Shown here piece after piece: positions 8,401-15,307 of a stretch of DNA of 41,882 nt (its first letter is position 1; every line of letters starts with the position of its first letter). The notes under the pieces are model-generated. The model did not search any database. It was not told the origin of the DNA and worked only from the letters and a program-made list of their open reading frames with translations. Origin of the DNA: an uncultured Rhodospirillaceae bacterium (GTDB taxonomy: Bacteria > Pseudomonadota > Alphaproteobacteria > CAAGCB01 > CAG-977); contig USCC01000006.1 in the NCBI GenBank assembly GCA_900553035.1, positions 1 to 41,882 on the forward strand. The letters run 5' to 3'. A program made the translations under genes and the position numbers.

Positions 8401-8990
8401 AATTCACGCAGTTCATCATCGGAAACGACGTTGATTTTGTTGATTTCATGGCTGGTCCGGAAACCGTCAAAGAAGTGCATGAAGGACACGCGGGATTTCA
8501 GCGTTGCATACTGAGCAATCGCGGCCATGTCCTGAGCTTCCTGAACATTGTTCGAGCACAGCATGGCGAAACCGGTCTGGCGGCAGGCCATCACGTCGGA
8601 GTGGTCGCCGAAAATCGACAGGGCGTGCGTCGCCAGAGCGCGCGCCGCCACATGCATGACGAACGGGGTCAGTTCGCCCGCGATCTTGTACATGTTCGGA
8701 ATCATCAGGAGCAGACCCTGGGACGCGGTAAACGTCGTGGTCAGTGCGCCGGCCTGCAGAGAACCGTGAACCGCCGCGATGGCGCCGGCTTCGGACTGCA
8801 TTTCATAGATTTCGGGAACCTTGCCCCAAATGTTCTTGACGCCCTGAGCCGCCCAGGCATCCGCGAATTCGCCCATCGGGGACGACGGGGTAATCGGGTA
8901 AATAACGGCCACTTCATTCAGACGATGAGCAACGCCGGCCGCGGCCTCGTTGCCGTCCATCATCTTCATTTTCTGGTTTTTATCCGCCAT
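5418..8990 (-). CDS. nifJ: Pyruvate:ferredoxin (flavodoxin) oxidoreductase
   Basis: Single-chain enzyme of 1,190 residues that oxidises pyruvate to acetyl-CoA and CO2 and reduces ferredoxin or flavodoxin. Domain order is complete: N-terminal pyrimidine-binding domain (YPITPSSPMGE near residue 31), gamma domain, two 4Fe-4S motifs (CIQCGKCAMVCP near 700 and CTGCTLCTRACP near 755), then the C-terminal TPP domain (GCGETPYVKL, GDGWAYDIGYGG near 980, GVYSNTGGQQSKATP). The upstream extension to 9107 is rejected: the ATG of MADKNQK at 8990 follows GGAGG and matches the family N-terminus. It has its own promoter and terminator. It signals anaerobic pyruvate metabolism. Confidence 0.97.
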   Translation of the reverse strand: MADKNQKMKMMDGNEAAAGVAHRLNEVAVIYPITPSSPMGEFADAWAAQGVKNIWGKVPEIYEMQSEAGAIAAVHGSLQAGALTTTFTASQGLLLMIPNMYKIAGELTPFVMHVAARALATHALSIFGDHSDVMACRQTGFAMLCSNNVQEAQDMAAIAQYATLKSRVSFMHFFDGFRTSHEINKINVVSDDELREFMKDVPVDFNRKNALTPDKPVIRGTAQNPDVFFQIREASNPYYDACPAIVQEAMDKYAEVTGREYRLVDYVGAADADRVVVIMGSGAETTEQTVKYLNTHGEKTGVAKIRLYRPFPAEELAKVLPATVKTVVVMDRTKEAGSQGEPLYLDVVSALTNAYSAGAIKAMPRIIGGRYGLSSKEYTPAMAKAVFDNAAKPDCKTRFTVGMKDDVTKLSLDVDHSFDIEDQDVKRAIFFGLGADGTVGANKNSIKIIAGEDGVYGQAYFVYDSKKSGAMTTSHLRFAKHVINAPYLINKASFVACHHFPFLEKIDMLAQAEEGAVFLLNAPFKPEEVWNNLPREVQKEIIEKKLKLYSIDAVEVAKQTGMGRRINTIMQTCYFALSGVMPRDEAIKAIKKSIEKTYSKKGQALVDKNFAAVDASLAHLHEIKVTAEPTSKFDRLPGVPASAPEIVRKVAGKILEGKGEELPVSTFAFTADGTWPTATTQYEKRCIASDIPVWDPNTCIQCGKCAMVCPHAAIRAKVVPNADLKDAPEGFKSAPYKGKEFVDSSWIIQVAPEDCTGCTLCTRACPAKNKADPEKKAINMEPIAAHLEQEKKDFDFFLSLPEVDRTKVEKKMVKQVQLLRPLFEFSGACAGCGETPYVKLLTQLFGDRLMIANATGCSSIYGGNLPTTPYAKDDNGRGPAWSNSLFEDNAEFGLGMRLSLDFQKNFASQLLCGMESEVGGDLVNAIMTAEQVTDADIAAQRERVKALREKLSGMNTAEAKTLSDMADALVNKSVWMLGGDGWAYDIGYGGIDHVLYSGKNLNILVLDTGVYSNTGGQQSKATPIGASAKFAVAGKSLPRKDLGMIAMSSENVYVAQVAMGANDMQTIKAFVEAESFDGPSLIIAYSHCIAHGYEIGEQGLEHQKAAVEAGFWPLYRFDPRRIAEGKPGLQLDSKAPTKPMAEYMANETRFQIVKKQDPERYERLVKYAQEQVEERRRLYEHLANNAKVAE

Positions 8991-9116
8991 GGAAAAAAAT
9001 CCTCCAAGAGTTAAAGAAAAAAGGGAAAAGAAAACATCCCTTACCGAAACAGGGAATGTTTCCGAAAAGCTCCCACGAAAAAAGCCCTTTGGAAAACATC
9101 CCCCCAATGCGCGGTC

Positions 9117-9145
9117 ACTTTAGCGCACCGGGCCCGAATCTTCAA
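9117..9145 (-). promoter_or_regulatory. Likely nifJ promoter
   Basis: Minus strand TTGAAG (9140-9145), 17-base spacer, TAAAGT (9117-9122), about 125 bases upstream of the nifJ start. No other candidate in the interval is as good. Confidence 0.45.
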
Positions 9146-9231
9146 CCGTTTTTTAAGATTTTTTACCCCGGACCCTCCGGCCGGGAAGAGAAAGACTCCG
9201 GCAGGAAAAGCCTTTCCCTTCCGCGCCATGG

Positions 9232-9831
9232 TTACCAGAAAAAAGCCCCCCTTTTAACATATTTGGTTGTCGTATAGTCCATACGGGCGATTTCCTCTTT
9301 TGAAGAGATATCCGTTAAACGCATGTTCACCGTGTATTCATTGACGGTCAGGCCGTCCTGTATGACGGGTTCCATCGTAATTTCCCCGAAAATCAGCATT
9401 TCGGCTCCGGTTTCGGCGATTTTCCGAATATCGTCCCTTTTCACGGTGCCGCTCATCTGGTAGACGATTTCCTGATTGATTTTCTGTGCGGCGGCTCTGT
9501 CAATCAGGACAAAGCGCCCCGACCGGCTGATTCGGTTCAGCAGCGCATTGTTCAGTTCGTCAACCCGGAAATACGGATCCGCCGTCTTATTTTCCACATC
9601 CCGGATAAACAGTTTCGGCTTGTGCCCCAGTTTGCCGGCATAATCCGCAAACACCGGATGAGAGGTCATCTGCGCCATGATTTCTGCGGCCGCCGTTTCC
9701 GAATCAACCTTTGTCCATTTGCCGGTTTTCATCATTGCATCGCCTTCGGCCGTTGACAACCGTCCGCCCACAGTGGAACATGCGCCCGTAAAAATCAGAA
9801 GACCGCTCAGAAGGATCGTCTTTATTTTCAT
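9232..9831 (-). CDS. LpoB-like outer-membrane lipoprotein (PBP activator family)
   Basis: 199 residues from the ATG at 9831; the frame extends upstream to 9864, but the start at MKIKTILLSG gives a clean lipoprotein signal ending in FTGAC. The mature part matches the LpoB/PBP-activator family: KLFIRDVENKTADPYFRVDEL, then a SRSGRFVLIDR helix-strand, ETGAEMLIFGEI, and a C-terminal beta strand. LpoB proteins reach from the outer membrane to stimulate class A penicillin-binding proteins; whether this homologue does is inference. Last gene of a four-gene envelope operon, 16 bp after the LPP20-like gene. Confidence 0.8.
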   Translation of the reverse strand: MKIKTILLSGLLIFTGACSTVGGRLSTAEGDAMMKTGKWTKVDSETAAAEIMAQMTSHPVFADYAGKLGHKPKLFIRDVENKTADPYFRVDELNNALLNRISRSGRFVLIDRAAAQKINQEIVYQMSGTVKRDDIRKIAETGAEMLIFGEITMEPVIQDGLTVNEYTVNMRLTDISSKEEIARMDYTTTKYVKRGAFFW

Positions 9832-9847
9832 TTTCTGTCTTCCCCTT

Positions 9848-10780
9848 TCAGAAAGGTATTTCATTGAGATGCTTTTCCAGAAAGTCCCGAACCGTTTCAG
9901 CGGCTTCTGAAAAAGCCTGAGATTTATTCAAGCCGGCTTCATCAAAGGAAAAACTCAAAACTTCAATGTCGCTCCCCGGGCTTTCCGGGACTTTGAGAGA
10001 AAAGAAAAAATCGTATTTCACGACCTCTTTTATCGCGCTCATTTCAACCGGCTCAGCTTCAAGAGAAGCAATGATTTCCGATGCCGCCGCGGTACGGCTA
10101 CCGGCAAAGGTGTAACCATTTTTCCCAAGCGCACTTCGGACGGCGGCTTCCAGAGGAGCCGGCCGCTCGCTCTGTATACGAAGAAAAACATGACGCCGCC
10201 CGACCTTTGCTTTTTTGTTTTCAGAGATTTGTTTCCATGAAACGGTCTCCGGCATGGCCTCTTCCGTCAAAACGACATAACGCCGGTTCAACGCATGCCG
10301 CCGCGCGTAGAGTTTTTCCGCCCGAACCGCCGAAGCCGGCGACGCCGCGGCAAGCCGGTCTTTCATTTCTGCGTCAAGGGCGGACATATCACGGCGCAGA
10401 ATTTCCGCCGCCGCTGTTTTGTTTAGAATGGCCAGGGCATAGAAACCGTCCGCCGCACGGCAGGTTTCCCGAACCGACACGGCTTGAAGGACGGTTTCCG
10501 AAGATTCATGCACGGCCTCCTGAAGAGCAGAAGCCGTTTCGTCTTCCGACTGGGAGAAAGTTCGGGAAAACGACGCATGAACCTTCGTTTCAAAAATACG
10601 GCCGACGGCCGCACGAGCCGCCGCGGAAGCGGAAGCAAAACTGTCCCCGGCCCCCGTCTGGCATATTTCCTCCGGAGCGCAAACGGATTCCGGCTTTGAA
10701 ACCCATGCGGGACACGGTTCGTCCGCCGCCCGAGCCGAGAAGGCCGTCCAGAAAAAGGCAAGGATTAAAACTTTTTTCAT
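9848..10780 (-). CDS. LPP20-like secreted envelope protein
   Basis: 310 residues with a standard Sec signal peptide (MKKVLILAFFWTAFSARA, cleavage after ARA). The segment CPAWVSKPESVC followed by GAGDSFASASAAARAAVGRIF resembles the LPP20 family, which has the same WV...P start and an Ala-rich helix. The C-terminal half is predicted alpha/beta with no motif I recognise. Genes of this family commonly sit beside COG3014 and LpoB genes, as here. No lipobox cysteine, so probably periplasmic. Confidence 0.6.
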   Translation of the reverse strand: MKKVLILAFFWTAFSARAADEPCPAWVSKPESVCAPEEICQTGAGDSFASASAAARAAVGRIFETKVHASFSRTFSQSEDETASALQEAVHESSETVLQAVSVRETCRAADGFYALAILNKTAAAEILRRDMSALDAEMKDRLAAASPASAVRAEKLYARRHALNRRYVVLTEEAMPETVSWKQISENKKAKVGRRHVFLRIQSERPAPLEAAVRSALGKNGYTFAGSRTAAASEIIASLEAEPVEMSAIKEVVKYDFFFSLKVPESPGSDIEVLSFSFDEAGLNKSQAFSEAAETVRDFLEKHLNEIPF

Positions 10781-10795
10781 CCGCTTCCCCTTTCG

Positions 10796-11449
10796 TTACA
10801 TGCTGCCGACGGCGGCCGACAGCCCTTCTGATGTCCTGTCGATGGCATTGACCAGCGCTTCTTTCCGGCGGCGTTCAAGTTTCAACGTTTCCGTTTTATG
10901 TTCCAACTCCGCCGTCGTCTCGGACTTATAAGCCTCCAGCAGTTCCTGAAGGTTTTTAAGCGAAATCTTTGCAACGGCCGCGCAATGATAGGATTCGCGG
11001 TTCTTCCGGGCGCCCCGTTCTTCAAGGTATGCCCGGCGTTCATAGGAGGACGCCTGAATCTGCACGCCATGCAGTTTTGTCTGAATATCCTGACGAACAA
11101 TGTCTTTCAGCTTTGCTGTTGACGTCTGTTCCGCGTCCGTCCCTTTTGAAGAAATCTCCTTTTCATAATTAGCCAGAATTTCCTGCGCAATTTCAGCCGC
11201 GATATGAGCGGAAGCCGTAACCTCGGCCGTCCTTTTGCACAGATCCCTGTTCACATTATCGGCCTCATTCACATAGTAACGGAACTTTCCGGCGTTTTCC
11301 TCTGAATCGCTTTCATGGGCGCGGGACGGATCCATCCAGACCGGTGTTTTTTCGGGAACACGCTCTCGGACGACGTAATCGCGTTCAATGCCGGAGCAGG
11401 CCGATATCAGACTGCAAACGGCGACCATGAAAAAAAATGTTTTTTTCAT
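10796..11449 (-). CDS. Coiled-coil-rich predicted lipoprotein
   Basis: 217 residues. Signal ends in LISAC, giving a lipobox and lipidation at Cys18. The rest is strongly helical and charged (EIAQEILANYEKEISSKG; long C-terminal helix KTETLKLERRRKEALVNAID), suggesting coiled coil in the periplasm. Not assigned to a family. It sits 15 bp before the LPP20-like gene in the same operon. Confidence 0.6.
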   Translation of the reverse strand: MKKTFFFMVAVCSLISACSGIERDYVVRERVPEKTPVWMDPSRAHESDSEENAGKFRYYVNEADNVNRDLCKRTAEVTASAHIAAEIAQEILANYEKEISSKGTDAEQTSTAKLKDIVRQDIQTKLHGVQIQASSYERRAYLEERGARKNRESYHCAAVAKISLKNLQELLEAYKSETTAELEHKTETLKLERRRKEALVNAIDRTSEGLSAAVGSM

Positions 11450-11469
11450 CCGTTAATCCTTTCTGAAAT

Positions 11470-11497
11470 CTCCCCTTTCTCCGAAGAGAAAGAGGAG
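11470..11497. other. Intercistronic hairpin
   Basis: Twelve-base arms (CTCCCCTTTCTC and near-complement, one mismatch) around a four-base loop that reads TTCG on the minus strand. It lies between the COG3014-like gene and the next lipoprotein gene; no U-run, so more likely an mRNA stability element than a terminator. Confidence 0.4.
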
Positions 11498-11508
11498 GAA
11501 TTAAAAAT

Positions 11509-12883
11509 TTATTTCTCTGCCGGAAGATTGAAATCCAACAGGACGGGGGCTCCCTTTCCGACGGTAAACGTATGGGAATATAGCGTTTTTTCATTACGGA
11601 CGATTTCCGCCGTATAGGTTCCGTCCCCAAGTTTCAACGACTGCATGAAGATATTTGCGGGCAGCGACGACCACGCACGCAGATCGGCATATTCAGAGGC
11701 TTCAATCGCCTTCACCGCCGTGGCAAACGCTCCGGACGCCGCATAGTCCTTCATTGAAGGCGCTTTGTCATAGGCCGCTTTCGCCGCCGCCAAAGCCGCC
11801 GTATATTTGACGGTCAGGCGAGCGCCCTTCTTCGCCGTCAGCGCTTTCCGGTTCATCTGAAAATCGCGGTAAGCTATTTCCGACAGCGGCGCCACCAGAG
11901 CCATTTGTCTCTCGGTGACCTCTTTTCCGTCCTTTTTGATGACCAGCTTATAGTCTTCTGCCGGCACAGGCTTGTCCATTGAGGCATATTCAAAGAAAAA
12001 CAGGCCGTCCTTATTTCCCAGCAGTTTGGCCATAGTTGCGGCATTGAAATCCCTGGAGACGATCGGAAAACCGACTTTTTCGGCTTTTTTGGGTGCGATC
12101 AATCCTGTTTTCAGAACAACCGCGACATTTTCAGAAGCACCGTTCCGCTTCCTTTCACGGATATAAGCCCGGACTGTTTTCTTCTGTTCCGCCGTCAGGA
12201 CACTTTCGGCATCGTCCAGCATTTTTTCCCAGGCTTTATAAAGCAAAGCGCTTCTATTGCGTTCAACATCACTGCCGCTCTGGTTCAAATATGCGCCCCA
12301 GGCTTTTTCCAGAGCTTCGGGCGTCGGCCGGTTCTGCATTCCCGGATCTGACGCCAGGGCATTCCAGGCGAGCAGGACGGACTTTGCCCCGCTGACATGT
12401 TTTTTGATTTCCGCTTCGGAAAGTGTCCGGGCCGCGACCGGTTCGGCCTCTTTTTCCGTCGGTGTGTAAGCTTCATATTCGCCCTTTTGAGCCAGCATAT
12501 AATGAGCCATGGACTGATAAAACTTCAGCAGAGCCCTTTCATAGGCGGCTCCCTTGTAATCTGCAACGCCGTCGCCGACAACCTGAGCCGCCGCCGTTTT
12601 TGACACGCTGGTCGTATAGAGCTTTTCCGCCAGAGCGTCGGCCTTATCAAAACTTTGCAAAGCCTGGAAGTAATCACCGTTTAAATACAAAACGCTTCCC
12701 TGCTCCATTGCTTTGAGCAACGCGGAAGAACCGTTCTGATAAAAATCTGCGGACAGAGCGATTTTTTTGCCTCGCCGATATCGTTCCGGCGCAAAGACAT
12801 GTTCATCTGAGCGGGCAGAGGGCCGGAATGGCCGCAGGCCGATAAAAACAGCACAAGGCTGAATGAAGGAATAAGTTTTTCAC
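11509..12883 (-). pseudogene. COG3014-like TPR lipoprotein, interrupted by frameshift(s)
   Basis: The intact 3' part (from 12720) encodes a TPR-like region, YLNGDYFQALQSFDKADALAEKLYTTSVSK, typical of COG3014 proteins, followed by SMAHYMLAQKGEYEAY. The 5' part lies in another frame and encodes a classic lipoprotein signal, KLIPSFSLVLFLSAC. The frames join at a run of seven As (12762-12768): a -1 slip there gives EAKKIALSADFYQNGSSALL in frame with the rest. The best start is GTG at 12883 with AGGAGAG 7 bases upstream, but it needs one more A in the run of five that follows. An uninterrupted alternative start (ATG at 12950) would place the terminator hairpin inside the coding region. Causes could be real decay, programmed slippage or indel errors. 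Confidence 0.6.
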
Positions 12884-12889
12884 TTCTGT

Positions 12890-12935
12890 ACTCTCCTGAA
12901 AAAAAATTGACCGCCTTTTCAGGCGGTCGGAGAGT
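12890..12935 (-). promoter_or_regulatory. Leader with terminator hairpin and sequestered ribosome binding site
   Basis: On the minus strand a hairpin GACCGCCT/AGGCGGTC (12909-12928) is followed by AA and eight Us (12899-12906), a complete intrinsic terminator, only 16 bases before the GTG start at 12883. In addition ACTCTCC (12929-12935) just before the hairpin pairs perfectly with GGAGAGT (12890-12896), which contains the Shine-Dalgarno. The fold would both terminate transcription and hide the ribosome binding site. Confidence 0.5.
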
Positions 12936-13030
12936 TCGGAAGTCATACATACCATGATGACCCTCCGGCCTTTAAAGCTGTCCCGATGTACGAAAGACAT
13001 AGAGAGACGGCTTCTGAACATACGCCGAAG

Positions 13031-13065
13031 CTCCCCGATTTTGAAAAATCAAATTTTTTCGGGGA
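13031..13065. repeat. Candidate left attachment-site hairpin
   Basis: CTCCCCGA ... TCGGGGA, followed by ATGTGTTT. The same architecture in the same orientation occurs at 27269-27293 (CTCCCCGA ... TCGGGGA, then TATGTTT). Only 8 and 7 bases of the arms are identical, so the match is suggestive. Confidence 0.35.
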
Positions 13066-13144
13066 ATGTGTTTTTATAACCGTTTGAACTTAAATAAAAA
13101 ATCCTGTCTTATTCGTTTTTTGACTTCTTAGAAACCGTTTTCAA

Positions 13145-13161
13145 GGTAACGTCCCGGTAAC
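13145..13161 (+). repeat. Left GGTAAC arm-type repeat
   Basis: GGTAACGTCCCGGTAAC: two GGTAAC words 11 bp apart. 15 of 17 bases are identical, in direct orientation, to the copy at 27098-27114 next to the integrase start. Consistent with integrase arm-type binding sites at both ends of the element. Confidence 0.5.
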
Positions 13162-13268
13162 AATCCCGAAGCGTGTTTTATCCTTTGAAAGCAACCTCTG
13201 AAAAACGAAAACCTTTTCCGGTTCCCGCTTCGTTAAAAATGATACGTCTTTTTACAGCAAAAAGCAAT

Positions 13269-13297
13269 TTGAGAAAAAACTTTATCCCGTTTTTAAT
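13269..13297 (+). promoter_or_regulatory. Strong promoter for the gene at 13415
   Basis: TTGAGA (13269-13274), 17-base spacer, TTTAAT (13292-13297): five of six matches in each box. The transcript would start near 13304 and carry a ~110-base leader that includes the AAAATCAA repeats. Confidence 0.6.
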
Positions 13298-13318
13298 CGT
13301 TTCCGAGCTAGATCAATT

Positions 13319-13362
13319 AAAATCAATCAAAATCAAAAAATCGATAAAAATCAACAAGTTGA
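13319..13362 (+). repeat. Phased AAAATCAA repeats and palindrome
   Basis: AAAATCAA at 13319, 13329 and 13347, plus AAAATCGA at 13337, giving roughly 8-10-bp (helical) phasing. The last copy runs into a palindrome, ATCAACAAGTTGAT. They sit just downstream of the promoter at 13269-13297 and could be repressor operators or iterons. No other feature is seen in 12,936-13,414 apart from the candidate att and arm repeats. Confidence 0.5.
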
Positions 13363-13414
13363 TTTCCTTCAACGGCCTTGTTATCCTTTCTCGAGAAAGA
13401 ATAAGAGGGAAACG

Positions 13415-14419
13415 ATGGCGACAGGATTTGAAGAAATAGAAATACCGATAAAGCCAACCTGCACTTTGCGGGAAGCGTGCGAATGGGTGGCGTTCGGTTA
13501 TCCGCCGACCGACGAGGAATTCAAGAACGTTTACCGCAACGCCTATCCGTCTCAAAAAAAGCTTTTACAGGCGGCGAAAGACAAATTGAAAGTGCTGATT
13601 AAAACGCAAAAAGTCGCCATAACCGGACGTTACGCTTTCTTTTTCGGGGCGGACACGCTGACAATGTGGCTTTTCACGCGCTTTTTGATGATGTTGCTCT
13701 GCTTCCTGATCGGTTTGACGCGGTTGTTTCACCCGAGAACGAAACTTCCGGTCAGATTTTTATATTACCGGTGGTTGGAAAATCTTCAGGCGTTTCATTT
13801 CAACGGCGTCTGCCGGAAAGTGTATCACTTCAAAGCCCGGTATTGCCACAAAGCGGGACGTTTCGATTTCGAGTGTTCCGATCACTCTGCCGAGTTTGAG
13901 GAAGGCGACATACCCGTTCCCGATTGGCAAACTTTGCGATTAAAGCGATACCGCAGAGTGTTTGGCAAAGAAACTTCCGTCGAAAACGCGCGTTATCCGG
14001 TCATCACTTACGGAACGATGGGCGCGATCGCCGATTTCAAGCTGGATTTGAATCGCAACAGAGTATCGCGCGTTTTACGGGGATTTGCGGAAATAGAGGT
14101 CGATACGAAAGAGCTGATGCGCGTTTGTCCGCCCGTGAATCCGCCTTTGTTCAAATACGAGGAAGCAAAACAGGCGGAAAAGAAATCCGCCTTACCGCCG
14201 TTGCTTGCCCTTGTCGCCGAAGTGATAGAGGAAAACGGCTACACCGCCGACAATATCCCCGAAAACAAAGTCGTCGAACGGGCTTTGATTAAAAAAGCGA
14301 AAGAAAAAGGATTTGAGTTCGCTTCCGAAAATCAGATACAGGAAGCGGCGCGACTGGCGAACGGATGGGGGCTTCAAACGGTCGGACGGCGCGGCAAAGG
14401 CAGACCCGCCAAACGATAA
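13415..14419 (+). CDS. Hypothetical protein of the mobile element
   Basis: 334 residues; AGAGGG lies upstream of the ATG. The N-terminal ~75 residues (TLREACEWVAFGYPPTDEEF) and the C-terminal ~90 (VAEVIEENGYTADNIPENK, ending in the basic tail GRRGKGRPAKR) look like soluble mobile-element proteins. The C-terminal segment resembles short helical regions that end other cargo proteins and may bind DNA. Residues ~80-150 are odd: a very hydrophobic segment (WLFTRFLMMLLCFLIGLTRLF) then Arg/Tyr/Cys/His-rich sequence. Either there is one membrane segment, or two compensating frameshifts are hidden, since the +1 frame there reads as a hydrophilic protein. Function unknown. Confidence 0.6.
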   Translation: MATGFEEIEIPIKPTCTLREACEWVAFGYPPTDEEFKNVYRNAYPSQKKLLQAAKDKLKVLIKTQKVAITGRYAFFFGADTLTMWLFTRFLMMLLCFLIGLTRLFHPRTKLPVRFLYYRWLENLQAFHFNGVCRKVYHFKARYCHKAGRFDFECSDHSAEFEEGDIPVPDWQTLRLKRYRRVFGKETSVENARYPVITYGTMGAIADFKLDLNRNRVSRVLRGFAEIEVDTKELMRVCPPVNPPLFKYEEAKQAEKKSALPPLLALVAEVIEENGYTADNIPENKVVERALIKKAKEKGFEFASENQIQEAARLANGWGLQTVGRRGKGRPAKR

Positions 14420-14422
14420 CGC

Positions 14423-14451
14423 TTGACAAACGGCGGAGATAACCTTATATT
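14423..14451 (+). promoter_or_regulatory. Near-consensus sigma70 promoter of the small RNA
   Basis: TTGACA (14423-14428), exactly 17 bases, TATATT (14446-14451): 6/6 and 5/6 matches. It starts 4 bases after the previous stop codon, and no open frame with a ribosome binding site follows. Confidence 0.75.
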
Positions 14452-14457
14452 CTTTAT

Positions 14458-14540
14458 CAGAAAGATGGGATATATACTGCATTAAGCTTTTTTAAGCAGG
14501 ATTTCGATCTGATTGCAGTTGATCGCCCATCTGTTTTTTT
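14458..14540 (+). ncRNA. Small structured RNA adjacent to the Abi gene
   Basis: Starts about 7 bases after the -10 box and ends in an intrinsic terminator: AGATGGG (14463-14469) pairs with CCCATCT (14526-14532), followed by G and seven Us. An inner helix, ACTGCA (14476-14481) with TGCAGT (14514-14519), is separated from the outer one by a symmetric 6/6 internal loop. The apex contains a small hairpin with a TTCG loop. Length is about 80 nt. Its 3' end meets the stop codon of the convergent Abi gene. RNA antitoxins are known beside some AbiF-like HEPN proteins; that role here is inference. Confidence 0.7.
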
Positions 14541-15198
14541 ATCTGAAATATCCGAGTCTTCTTCCTTTGGCGTATTTTTCGTCGAAGTCGTCGATTTCTT
14601 TGATCTGCTTCAAAACGGCGTTGGCGTTCATATCGCGAATCAGCTTGTAAATCATATTGTGGATTCTCGCCGGTTCGTTCAAAGCATCCGTTACCGTTAT
14701 CAAAGAACCGTAATGAAACACCTTGTTCCTATACATACGTATTCTGTTGACACGTTCGTAAACGCGCCCCGAAACAAGCGTTTCCTTCGTGCAGTCGAAG
14801 ATTTCCTTCAACAAGGTCGGATGCTTGCTCCATAACGCTTTCTTGTAGGCGGAGGAAAAAAGATAAGCCCAAAATCCGAAAGTCAGTTCCGAAATGAGAT
14901 GATCTTTATTATTCGGGTCTTTTTGCGCTTCCGCCGAAAGCCGCTTTCTGATTTTTTGAAAAGTGTCCGCGTTTTTGCCGATCAGGTAAGCCGGATTGAA
15001 AATCCAGTTTTCGCCCAAATGCTTTGAAAACACGGCATCGATTTTGTTGCGCAGAATGATCTCGAAATAGCTCAAAGACTGGTAAAAGCTTTCCGCCAAC
15101 TCCGAATTATACAAATGCGCGGCGAACGCTTCTTTTGCCGTCGGCTTTCCGTATTTTGCCAAGCGTCACGCCGATATGAAAGTTTCGATGTCGTTCAT
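14539..15198 (-). pseudogene. Abi-family (COG4823-like, HEPN) protein with in-frame TGA
   Basis: From ATG 15198 (AAAGGTG upstream) the frame reads MNDIETFISA, then TGA (15166-15168), then RLAKYGKPTAKEAF and on without a break for 207 residues. The family normally begins with S..RL..Y, so the TGA replaces one residue (a CGA-to-TGA change is the simplest). Features: FEIILRNKIDAVF, the signature ELTFGFWAYLFSSAYKKALW, and the HEPN R-x4-H motif RNKVFHYG. HEPN proteins of this type are RNase toxins of abortive infection. Restart at TTG 15162 would give 207 residues but lacks a good ribosome site. TGA is a normal stop in this genome (for example at 4362). Confidence 0.75.
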
Positions 15199-15225
15199 AA
15201 AATCACCTTTGGTTGACTGATCCGA

Positions 15226-15254
15226 AGCATACAATATCCCCCGTCCGACCGCAA
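15226..15254 (-). promoter_or_regulatory. Candidate promoter of the Abi gene
   Basis: Minus strand TTGCGG (15249-15254), 17-base spacer, TATGCT (15226-15231), about 28 bases before the ATG at 15198. Confidence 0.4.
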
Positions 15255-15307
15255 GATTCAAACGTCCCCGGAAAACACGGGAAAACGTTTCGCAAGACGT
15301 TGAAAAA

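Noticed and set aside
5448..9014. A 1,188-residue open frame on the plus strand opposite nifJ
   Set aside because: It mirrors the codon pattern of nifJ (Arg/His/Phe-rich, no domain) and has no ribosome site; it is a shadow of the strongly biased nifJ codons.
15160..15198. TGA in the Abi gene read as selenocysteine or tryptophan
   Set aside because: Other genes here end normally in TGA, no SECIS-like hairpin follows, and the family has no Cys or Trp expected there.
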